Source: Zea mays (taxonomy: Eukaryota > Streptophyta > Magnoliopsida > Poales > Poaceae). From it: a stretch of 64,000 nucleotides of DNA. Shown here piece after piece: positions 33,441-43,452 of this stretch. Both the position numbers and the translations under genes were made by a program. The number at the start of each line of letters is the position of its first letter. Within the stretch, counting starts at the first letter, position 1. Location: positions 5,230,001-5,294,000 of the forward strand of contig NC_050104.1 of the NCBI RefSeq assembly GCF_902167145.1, in the 5' to 3' direction. Below the pieces are notes generated by a model, which had not been told where the DNA came from, made no database searches, and saw nothing but the letters and a program-made list of their open reading frames with translations.

Positions 33441-35237
33441 TGTCGGGGACCATAATTAGGGGTACCCTCAAGACGCCTAATTCTCAGCTGGTAACCCCCA
33501 TCAGCATAAAGCTGCAAAGGCCTGATGGGTACGATTAAGTCAGGGATCAGTCCACACGAGTGACTCGATCATGCTTCACCCAAGCCTAGCCTCGGCCAAG
33601 GGCAGCCGACCTCGAGAGACTTCCGTCTCGCCCGAGGCCCCCTTTTTATGGCGGACACATCACCGGCTCGCCCGAGGCCTTGGCTTCGCCCAGAAGCAAC
33701 CTTGACTAAATCGCCACACCGACTGACCAAATTGCAGGGGCATTTAACGCAAAGGTGGCCTGACACCTTTATCCTGACACGCGCCCCCGGCAGAGCCGAA
33801 GTGACCGCCGTCACTCCACCGCTCCACTAACCAGTCTGGCAGAGGGATAGCGCCGCCTGCGCCACTCCGACTGCAGCACCACTCGACAGAGTGAGTCTGA
33901 CCGGCAGTCAGGTCTTGACAAAGGCGCCACGGCGAACTCCGCTCCGCCCGACCCCAGGGCTCGGACTCGGGCTAAGACCCGGAAGACGGCGAACTCCGCT
34001 CCGCCCGACCCCAGGGCTCGGACTCGGGCTAAGACCCGGAAGACGGCGAACTCCGCTCCGCCCGACCCCAGGGCTCGGACTCGGGCTAAGACCCGGAAGA
34101 CGACGAACTCCGCTCCGCCCGACCCCAGGGCTCGGACTCGGGCTAAGACCCGGAAGACGGCGAACTCCGCTCCGCCCGACCCCAGGGCTCGGACTCGGGC
34201 TAAGACCCGGAAGACGGCGAACTCCGCTCCGCCCGACCCCAGGGCTCGGACTCGGGCTAAGACCCGGAAGACGGCGAACTCCGCTCCGCCTGACCCCAGG
34301 GCTCGGACTCGGGCTAAGACCCGGAAGACGGCGAACTACCGCTCCGCCCGACCCCAGGGCTCGGACTTGGGCTGAGACCCGGAAGACGACGAAACTCCGC
34401 CTCGCCCGACCCCAGGGCTCGGACTTCGCCCTGGCCTCGGACGAACGACTTCCGCCTCGCCCGACCCCATGGCTCGGGCTCGGCCACGGCAACAGAAGAC
34501 AGACTCGACCTCGGCTTCGGAGGAACCCCCACGTCGCCCTGCCTAGGGCACAAACCGCCACGTCAACAGGAAGCGCCATCATCATCCTACCCCGAATCGA
34601 CTCGGGTCACGGAGAACAAGACCGGCGTCCCATCCGGCCAGCTCCGCCAGAGGGGCAATGATGGCGCTCCACAAGCTCTATGACGACGGCGGCCCCCAGC
34701 TCTCTTACGGAAGCAGAACGACGTCAGCAGGGACTCGACCGCTCCAACAGCTGTCCCTCCGCCAGGCTCCGCCGCACCTCCGACAGCCACGACATCACAC
34801 CAGCAGGGTGCCCAGATCTCTCCGGCTGCCACATTGGCATGTACCTAGGGCGCTAGCTCTCCCTCCGCTAGACACGTAGCGCTCTGCTACACCCCCCATT
34901 GTACATCTGGATCCTCTCCTTACGACTATAAAAGGAAGGACCAGGGCCTTCTCAGAGAAGTTTGGCCGCGCGGGACCGAGGACGGGACAGGCGCTCTCTT
35001 GGGGCCGCTCGCTTCCCTCACCCGCGTGGACGCTTGTAACCCCCCTACTGCAAGCGCACCCGACCTGGGCGCGGGACGAACACGAAGGCTGCGGGACTTC
35101 CACCTCTCTCACGCTCGACTCCGGCCACCTCGCCTCTCCCCCCTTCGCGCTTGCCCACGCGCTCGACCCATCTGGGCTGGGGCACGCAGCACACTCACTC
35201 GTCGGCTTAGGGACCCCCCTGTCTCGAAACGCCGACA
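33441..35237 (+). repeat. 3' LTR of Cinful copy B
   Basis: 1797 bp, nearly identical to 21043-22838, ending CGAAACGCCGACA followed by GGACT. TATA box at 34927-34934. About seven substitutions lie outside the nine-unit 57-bp array (33940-34430). Confidence 0.95.
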
Positions 35238-35242
35238 GGACT

Positions 35243-35675
35243 CTTTCATCCTGATTTGATGATACCCTGAGTAGGCATCGAGGAAAGACAGGGTCTCGCA
35301 CCCAGCAGTGGAGTCCACGATCTGATCGATGCGAGGCAGAGGGTAGGGAACCTTCGGACATGCTTTGTTGAGACCAGTGTAGTCTACACACATCCGCCAT
35401 TTCCCCCCTTTCTTTCTCACAAGCACAGGGTTGGCAAGCCATTCGGGATGAAATACCTCTCTGATGAACCCTGCTGCCATTAGCTTGTGGATCTCCTCGC
35501 CTATCGCTCTGCGCTTCTCCTCGTCGAATCGGCGCAGAGGCTGCTTGACGGGTCGGGCTCCGGCTCGAATGTCCAGCGAGTGCTCGGCGACATCCCTCGG
35601 TATGCCGGGCATGTCCGAGGGACTCCACGCGAAGACGTCGGCGTTTGCGCGGAGAAAGTCAACGAGCACTGCTTC
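35243..35675 (-). pseudogene. pol of copy A, N-terminal RT part
   Basis: The start of the RT polyprotein of copy A, read leftwards just downstream of the amber at 35676: VLVDFLRANADVFAWSPSDM, KKGGKWRMCVDYTGLNKAC, YPLPRIDQIVD and DAYSGYHQIRMKES. It stops at the copy B insertion and resumes at 21037 with DQLATSFITPFG. No stop lies within this piece. Confidence 0.85.
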
Positions 35676-38600
35676 CTATTTGGGGTCGAGCCCGGAGCCG
35701 ATCCGGATCTGCTTGGATGTGTCGCCACTGGGGTCGAGGGGGACGGCCTTAACCGTCTCCACTGGCTCGAAGTTGCCGGCGTGACGCTTCACGTCAGGCA
35801 CCTCCTTAGAGAGGCTTTCCAGGTCGGCGATGAGGGCCTCGGATTCGGCGAGGGCCTCGGCGTACTCCACGCACTCCACGTCGCATTCGAACGCGTGCTT
35901 GTACGTGGGGCCGACGGTGATGACCCCGTTGGGGCCCGGCATCTTGAGCTTCAGGTAGGTGTAGTTGGGGACGGCCATGAACTTCGCGTAGCATGGCCTT
36001 CCCAGTACCGCGTGGTAGGTTCCTCGGAACCCGACCACCTCGAACGTCAGAGTCTCCCTTCGGAAGTTGGAGGGCGTTCCGAAGCAGACGGGAAGGTCGA
36101 GTCGTCCGAGGGGCTGGACGCGCTTCCCGGGAATAATCCCATGGAAGAGCGCAGCGCCAGCTCGGACGGAGGACAGATCAACACGCAGGAGCCCGAGGGT
36201 CTCGGCGTAGATGATGTTGAGGCTGCTGCCTCCGTCCATAAGGACCTTGGTGAGCCTGACGTCGCCGATGACGGGGTCGACGACGAGCGGGTATTTCCCC
36301 GGGCTCGGCACGTGGTCGGGGTGGTCGGCTTGGTCGAAGGTGATGGGCTTGTCGGACCAGTCTAGGTAGACTGGCGCCGCCACCTTCACCGAGCAGACCT
36401 CCCGGCGCTCTTGCTTGCGATGCCGAGCCGGGGGATTCGCCGCATGCCCACCGTAGATCATGAAGCAGTCGCGGACCTCGGGGAACTCTCCTGCTTGGTG
36501 ATCTTCCTTCTTGTCGTCGTCGCGGGTCCTACCACCCTCCGCGGGTGGCCCGGCCCTATGGAAGTGGCGCCGAAGCATGACGCACTCCTCAAGGGTGTGC
36601 TTAACGGGCCCCTGATGATAGGGGCACGACTCCTTGAGCATCTTGTCGAAGAGGTTGGCACCTCCGGGGGGCTTCCGAGGGTTCTTGTACTCGGCGGTAG
36701 CGACAAGGTCCGCGTCGGCGACGTCGCGTTTCGCTTGCGACTTATTCCTGCCTTTCTTCTTGGCGCCGCGCTGAGTAGACGCCTCGGGAGCATCTTCCGA
36801 TGGGCGGCCCTGGGGCTGCTTGTCCTTTCGGAAGATAGCCTCGACCGCCTCCTGGCTAGAGGCGAACTTGGTGGCGATGTCCATCAGCTCGCTCGCCCTG
36901 GTGGGGGTCTTGCGACCCAACTTGCTCACCAGGTCGCGGCAGGTGGTGCCGGCGAGGAACGCGCCGATGACATCCGAGTTGGTGATGTTGGGCAGCTCGG
37001 TGCGCTGCTTCGAGAAACGCCGGATGTAGTCCTGGAGGGACTCTCCTGGCTGCTGCCGGCAGCTTCGGAGGTCCCAGGAATTCCCGGGGCGCACGTACGT
37101 GCCCTAGAAATTGCCGGCAAAAGCTTGGACTAGGTCGTCCCAGTTGGAGATCTGCCCCGGAGGCAGGTGCTCCAGCCAGGCGCGAGCGGTGTTGGAGAGG
37201 AACAGGGGGAGGTTGCGGATGATGAGATTGTCGTCGTCCGTTCCACCCAGTTGGCAGGCCAGACGGTAGTCCGCGAGCCACAGTTCCGGTCTCGTCTCCC
37301 CCGAGTACTTTGCGATAGTAGTCGGGGGTCGGAACCGGGTCGGGAACGGTGCCCGTCGGATGGCCCGGCTGAAGGCCTGCGGACCGGGTGGCTCGGGCGA
37401 GGGACTCCGATCCTCCCCGCTGTCGTAGCGTCCCCCACGCCTGGGGTGGTAGCCTCGGCGCACCCTCTCGTCGAGGTGGGCCCGACGGTCGCGATGATGG
37501 TGCTCGTTGCCGAGGCAGCCCGGGGCCGCAGGCGCGGTGTTGCGCGTGCGCCCGGTGTAGACCGAGGCTTCCCGCACGAATCGGGAAGTCGCGACATGAG
37601 GTTCCGAGGGGTATCCCTGCCTTCGGGAGGCAGAGCTCTCGGCCCATTGGACCGCGGCGCCTTCCAGGAGATTCTTGAGCTCCCCCTGGATTCGCCGACC
37701 CTCGGTGGTGGATGGCTCCGGCATCGCGCGGAGAAGCATCGCTGCTGCAGCCAGGTTTTGGCCGACCCCACTAGACGCGGGTGGTGGCCTGACCCTGACG
37801 TCGTCGGCGACGTGGTGCTATAAACCCTGGGGCAGATGACGTATTTCTCCGGCCGGGGGTTGGTTCACCCATACCTGCCCGACGTCCCGGCGGATCGGCT
37901 CAAGCGTTCCTGCTCCCTCGTCGAGCCTGGCCCGCACCCCGCGGATTTGCTCGAGCTGTGGGTCGTGACCCCCCACCGGAACGGGGACCACAACTAGCTC
38001 CCGTGGGATGTCAACGCGGGGCACCGGCCTAGGGAGATCACCGTCCTCCGGCATGCCGAGAAGATTGCCTTCGGAGGGACCCCCTAGATCGACGTGGAAA
38101 CATTCACGGCTTGGGCCGCAGTCCTCGTCGTCGAGGCTGCGGCTACCGTCGGAACAGCCGGAGAGGCAGTAGTCACACGCGGTCATAAAGTCCCGCATGG
38201 CACTGGGGTTGCCAAGTCCAGAGAAATCCCAATAGATGCTGGGCTCGTCGTCTTCCTCGGACCCAGAGGGCCCGTAGGTCGAGACGTCCGTCAGCCGGTC
38301 CCAAGGAGACCGCATGCGAAACCCCAGAAGGTTTGGACTTGCCCCTACGAGAGCGTCCGCCAGAGCGAGGTCGCTAGGCGGGTTGAGGCTGAATCCAAAT
38401 GACGTAGGATGGGAATCGGTTGGTACCTTTTGGTCGACGAGCGGCGATGAAGTCACGTCGAGGACTGACCGCGCCGTCGTCTCAGGTACGAGGGTGACGT
38501 CCAGCAAGCTCTCTGCGAGCGCGCTGGCGTCGTCCGCTTGCTCGGGATTAACGTGTCGCGGGGAGACGACGCTCGTCTTCGTCTCGAACGCGAGGTCGAT

Positions 38601-38924
38601 GTCCGCTGCGCCCCTCGTTGGGGTGCCGGCGCTGTCGACTCGCTCGACAGCCGACGAGGCGCTGCCTCCTGCTTGGCCTTGGTTGCCCCACCTCCTCCTT
38701 CGTCGACGAGGGAGAGGATGGGGTGAGCTCGAATGTTGTTCTCTCACCACGTGGGGAAGACGTCGTCGATTCCGCCGCCGGTGGGCGGGCTGTCGGCCGC
38801 CATTGTCGTTGTCGCACGGCGGTGGAAGGAGTATCATGTCGTAGCTGCCGTCGAAGGACATGAACTCAAGACTCCCAAAACGGAGCACCGTCCCGGGCTG
38901 GAGAGATTGCTGGAGACTGCCCAT
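35676..38924 (-). pseudogene. gag-protease of Cinful copy A
   Basis: It reads leftwards from about 38924, with MSFDGSYDMILL shared with copy B. The Retrotrans_gag domain includes WLEHLPPGQISNWDDLVQ and the protease region LMDGGSSLNIIY. TAG at 37818-37820 and at 37104-37106 both stand where copy B has CAG. The terminal TAG at 35676-35678 is in the same place as in copy B (AAATAGGAAGCAG). Protein layout and length match copy B over the whole interval. Confidence 0.85.
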
Positions 38925-38984
38925 CTGGAGCTTGACAGGAAGCTGTTCGTCAACACGCAGCAGGCCCCTACCTGGCGCGCCAAC
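38925..38984 (-). promoter_or_regulatory. Leader and primer binding site of copy A
   Basis: On the minus strand, directly after the 5' LTR, GTTGGCGCGCCAGGTAGGGG repeats the primer site of copy B. The short leader to gag follows. Confidence 0.7.
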
Positions 38985-40547
38985 TGTCAGCGTTCCAAGA
39001 CCGGGGGTCCCTTGGGCCGACGAGTGAGTGTCGCCGCGTGCCCCAGCCCAGATGGGTCGAGCGCGAGGGCGAGCGCGAAGGGGGGAGAAGCGAGGCGGCC
39101 GGAGACCAACGTGAGAGAGGTGGGAATCCCGCGGCCTTCGTGTTCGTCCCGCGCCCAGGTCGGGTGCGCTTGCAGTAGGGGGTTACAAGCGTCCACGCGG
39201 GAGAGGGAAGCGAGCGACCCCAAGAGAGCGCCTATCTCGTCCTCGTCCCCGCGCGGCCAACCCTCTCTAAGAGGGCCCTGGTCCTTCCTTTTATAGGCAT
39301 AAGGAGAGGATCCAGGCGTACAATGGGGGTGTAGCAGAGTGCTACGTGTCTAGCGGGGGAGAGCTAGCGCCCTAAGTACATGCCGTCGTGGCAGCCGGAG
39401 AGATTTTGGCACCCAGATGGTGTGATGTCGTGGCCGTCGGAGGAGCGATGGAGCCTAGCGGAGGGACAGCTGTCGGAGCGGTTGGGTCCTTGCTGACGTC
39501 CTCTTGCTTCCGTAAGGGGGCTGAGAGCCGCCGTCGTCACAGAGCATGCGGGACGCCATCATTGCCTATCTGGCGGAGCTAGCCAGATGGGACACCGGTC
39601 TTGTTTCCTGCGGCCCGAGTCAGCTCGGGGTAGGGCGATGATGGCGCCTCCCGTTGACGTGGCCGGTCTGCGCCCTAGGTTGGGCGAGGTGGAAGCTCCT
39701 CCGAAGCCGAGGTCGAGTCTATCTTCCGTGGCCGAGGCCGAGTCCGAGCCCTGGGTCGGGCGGAGCGGAGTTCACCGTCTTTCGTGGCCGAGGCCGAGTC
39801 CGAGCCCTAGGTCGGGCGGAGCGGAGTTCGCCGTCTTCCGGGACTTAGCCCGAGTCCGAGCCCTAGGTCGGGCGGAGCTGAGTTCGCCGTCTTCCGGGGC
39901 TGAGCCCGAGTCCGAGCCCTGGGTCGGGCGGAGCGGAGTTCGCCATCTTCCGGAACTTAGCCCGAGTCCGAGCCCTGGGTCGGGCGGAGCGGAGTTCGCC
40001 GTCTTCCGGGACTTAGCCCGAGTCCGAGCCCTGGGTCGGGCGGAGCGAAGTTTCCTGTGGTGCCTTCTGCAGGACCTGACTGCCTGTCAGTCTCACTCTG
40101 TCAAGTGGCACTGCAGTCGGCGCGGCGCAGGCGGCGCTGTCCTTCTGTCAGGCCGGTCAGTGTAGCGGCGAAGTGACGGCGGTCACTTCGCCTCTACCGG
40201 GGGGCGCATGTCAGGATAAGGGTGTCAGGCCACCTTTGCATTAAATGCTCCTGCGATTTGGTTGGTCGGTGCGGCGATTTAGTCAGGGTCGCTTCTTAGC
40301 GAAGGCAGGGCCTTGGGCAAGCCGGAAATATGTTCGCCGTCGGAGGGGGGCCTTGGGCGAGACGGAAATCCTCCGGGGTCGGCTGCCCTTGTCCGAGGCT
40401 AGGCTCGGGCGAGGCGTGATCGAGTCGCTCGAGCGGACTGATCCCTGACTTAATCGCACCCATCAGGCCTTAGCAGCTTTATGCTGATGGGGGTTACCAG
40501 CTGAGAATTAGGAGCCTTGAGGGTACCCCTAATTATGGTCCCCGACA
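38985..40547 (-). repeat. 5' LTR of Cinful copy A
   Basis: 1563 bp. On the minus strand it starts TGTCGGGGACC and ends AACGCTGACA, the terminal GCCGACA having become GCTGACA. TATA box 39288-39295 (minus). Six 56-bp units. By eye about 26 differences from the 3' LTR outside the array. Confidence 0.9.
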
Positions 40548-40552
40548 ATAAT

Positions 40553-42118
40553 CTATGGTCAATTTATAACTTAGAATAAAATGGAGATAATTATTTATAG
40601 AATGACCTCTCATATGGTTTATACTAATTAAATTATAATATAGTTTAATACTTTAATCACACAGATCTTTTATAAAATCATAACTCCTTAATCGTAACTC
40701 CGATCTTAGTAGTGCTCGATCCCACGATCTCGTAGCACCATGTAGATTATTATTATGCAGTTTGTACTTATGTTTGGTGTGATGTTAATTTTGCCTATAC
40801 CATGTTTGTTTGTATTGCTACGACTAGCGCGAGGTTACGAGTCACCTGAAGATCATCCTGGTACCTGGTATCTCAAGTCCCAGGCAAGTTGTGCCCTTGA
40901 TCACTTCTTTTTACCCACTCATGTTCTAATTAATCATAATGATCTGCATAGGTTAATTTTGATGGGACCCAATAGTTTACCCTAGTTTGTCTATCTTTAT
41001 GCCTTGTTTACCACTGAACTTTTTGGGTAGTACTTGCTAGTGCTTTATGTGGTTTTGGGTATGAAGATACATTATTCATGATCACACTTTTATTATCTGT
41101 TTATTATTACTGTTCATGATAAGATCATTATGTTAATTGGAACATGGAGCGACCACCCGGGAAAACAGTGCTACCACAAGGGTTTAATGGGACACCCTTG
41201 GCTGATTAATTAGGAAAGCTAGTGGAAGACTACCTTACCCGAAAGGGGCAAGGGCAGTAGGGGAGTGGTCAGTGTAGGGAGGCCCTTGGGATGATTTTGC
41301 TGCGATGGCGGTCATGCGAGGGGTCCCTGCATTGGAGCTTCCTATAAACTGTAGCGGGTTTTCTGAAGCTAGTAGAACTTTGTAAAGGCCTCGTAGTGTT
41401 ACCCTGCCTCGCCTCCTCGGTAGAGGTGTATGGGAAGTCGCGATCCCTTGGCAGATGGGTAACATGACTTGTGGGTAAAGATGTGCAACCTCTGCAGAGT
41501 GTAAAACTGGTATACTAGCCGTGCTCACGGTCATGAGCAGCTCGGACCCTCACATGATTAACTTATGGAACTAAATTCAATTTGTCATATGCATTGCATC
41601 GCAGGTGATGTTGTTACTTCTGTTCTACTATTTAATTGGGTTGGTATTTACTTATACTTAGTAACTGCTAATAAAATTTTGACCAACTTTAAAAGCAATG
41701 CTCAGCTCTAACCATCATCTTTGGTAAGCCTTACACTTCATGTGAGCTCCCATCTTTGGCGAGTTCATGCACATTATTCCCCACAACTTGTTGAGCGATG
41801 AACGTATGTGAGCTCACTCTTGCTGTCTCACACCCCCCACAGGTCAAGAACAGGTACCACAGGATGAGGCGCTTGGAGGATGCTGTGCGAGTTCGTGAGA
41901 GGTCTAAGTCGTCGTCTCCCAGTCAACTTTGGGTTGCTGGACCGTTGTCTCCTTATAATATATTTATTTATTTATTTTGTACAGAACTCCTGTTATGTAG
42001 AAAAGATGTGACATTCGATCCTGTGCCATGAATCATCATATGTGTGAGACTTGCTCCCAGCACACCTGGTGATTATGTTCGCGCCCGGGTTTTGGACCCC
42101 TAAAATCCGGGTGTGACA
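40553..42118 (+). repeat. 5' LTR of the non-autonomous element, right part
   Basis: It resumes after the ATAAT duplication and ends GTGTGACA. About eleven differences from 45480-47038. It includes a block (41140-41530) similar to the chromovirus LTR: GGGAAAACAGTGC, CTTTGTAAAGGC, CTGCAGAGTGTA. Confidence 0.85.
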
Positions 42119-43452
42119 GAAGTGGTATCAGAGGAATGTTGACTGTAGGACGAAACCTAGATAGAACTGGACAACCAATATTTACTTACCTTTGCTACTC
42201 TGATTCTTATCTAAACTTTTCTTAATCTTTTCTCATCTATTTCCGCTTTACTCTGATTATTCTTACCTTTTCTTTCTAAATACAAATGTGGATTTCACAC
42301 TTTGAAATCCTGTACCTAAAGTGACCTTTAGGAATAGGATACCTACTATTAGGAAAAAAAATCAAAACTATTTTTATAAATATTTATGTACTTGAGTGTT
42401 TGTTCTTATGATACTTGTATGATTTGGATCTTTGATTGAGTGTGATGGGTTGTGGAGTAATGTCCACAATTGCATCTGCATATACACATAGGTATAAAAA
42501 AATATTTATAAAATAACTAGACAACCTAGATTATCCCCATTAGAATATATCTAGCTTAAGAGATTTATCTTATCCTAAAAGATCTAATTCTAACCAATTC
42601 ATCTTATCTTAATAAGATTCTCTCTTATCTTAATAGATTCATCTTATCTTAAAAAGATTTTATCTCATCTTAATAGATCTAACTAATCACAAAAGATTCT
42701 ATTTCCTCTTATCCTAATAAGCATACTTATCCACCCTAGTTTAACAACCATGATCTAGCCTAAAATAAATAGATCTTATCTAGTTATACCGGTGATCTAG
42801 ATCCCACCAAATCTAACATGATCAATCCAAATTGTGATACTTAAATAAGTTAGATAATGTTGGCGATATAAATTAGGCCCTAATTCTATAAACATATCTT
42901 ACCCTAAATTAATACCTTAGACTAACTCGACCGTAAACAACAATCTAACCTACATCATAGGTTGCCTAATCCAGATATTCCAAAAGCAAAGTAAAACTCT
43001 GTTAAAACCTACCTACCTCGTGTACCCCGGCTATCCTAACTATATATCCTTAGCCATATGTCCTTAACTCGGATGACAACCCCAAGAATAAAGGCCAAAG
43101 ACCAACCACGTCAAAGGAGGATAAGCATCAACTCAAGTCTTCAAGGATCAAGCTGGATCACTGGATGAATCAAGATCCACAAATCTTGGATGGAGTCTTT
43201 CCTTACCGCACTCTTCCCTACCCAAATCTATCTATACTTTAAAGACATCTTTTATCCTACATAATAAAGTGGATATAGATATATATATACCTATGCTTTC
43301 CTAACCGCCTGCTAATTTGTTATAAAACTTGAACAAAAATATTTATTGTATTAAAACTACTTAGAAATTGAAACCTAGACTACAAACCAAACTTGTTGCA
43401 CCCTCTTTGTACAAATCTCGAGGACAAGATTTCTGTTAAGGGGGGTAGGATT
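42119..43452 (+). other. Internal region of the non-autonomous element (no genes)
   Basis: The primer site TGGTATCAGAG at 42123-42133 follows the LTR by four bases. The remainder is AT-rich and without coding potential. 42560-42720 is a degenerate tandem repeat of ATCTTATCTTAATAGATT-like units. At the right end ATCTCGAGGACAAGATT and the PPT TTAAGGGGGTAGGATT (43437-43452) precede the 3' LTR. The last 40 bases resemble the sequence after the chromovirus pol at 60696-60732. Confidence 0.8.

Larger units (their letters stand above)
21043..35237 (+). mobile_element. Cinful/Zeon-type Tat element, copy B, plus strand, youngest layer
   Basis: It is 14,195 bp with LTRs of 1796 and 1797 bp, flanked by GGACT on both sides (21038-21042 and 35238-35242). 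It sits inside the RT gene of copy A in opposite orientation. About seven base differences are visible between its LTRs outside the repeat array, so it is recent. gag-protease-pol occupy a single frame from 22962 to 29396, interrupted by four stops (23148, 26145, 27696, 28647). Confidence 0.95.
12686..40547 (-). mobile_element. Cinful/Zeon-type Tat element, copy A, minus strand
   Basis: LTRs at 38985-40547 (5') and 12686-14305 (3') bound the element, which is flanked by ATAAT on both sides (12681-12685 and 40548-40552). Reading leftwards: LTR, primer site with GGCGCGCC, gag-protease, RT/RNase H/second RNase H/integrase, a 3.9-kb untranslated region, PPT, LTR. Copy B (21043-35237) splits its RT. 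Without B it is about 13.7 kb. Its coding region matches copy B in layout; between primer site and insertion point both copies are exactly 3747 bp. Stops at 37818, 37104, 35676, 19833 and 18774 and a 1-nt deletion near 19925 disable it. Confidence 0.9.

Noticed and set aside
32692..33471. 259-codon minus-strand frame near the 3' LTR of copy B, considered as a Tat antisense gene
   Set aside because: No similarity to the Grande antisense protein, no conserved domain, and the matching region of copy A differs in frame.
33891..34661. 256-codon frame of 19-residue repeats in the copy B 3' LTR
   Set aside because: The 57-bp LTR unit is divisible by three, so any open frame stays open. The 56-bp array of copy A does not keep a frame, arguing against a protein.
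40755..40985. 76-codon hydrophobic open frame, present again at 45675-45905
   Set aside because: Both copies are simply the two LTRs of one element; no start context or family similarity supports a gene.
42560..42720. Regular ATCTTATCTTAATAGATT units considered as a CRISPR-like array
   Set aside because: Units are degenerate and contiguous with no unique spacers; the context is a plant retrotransposon.
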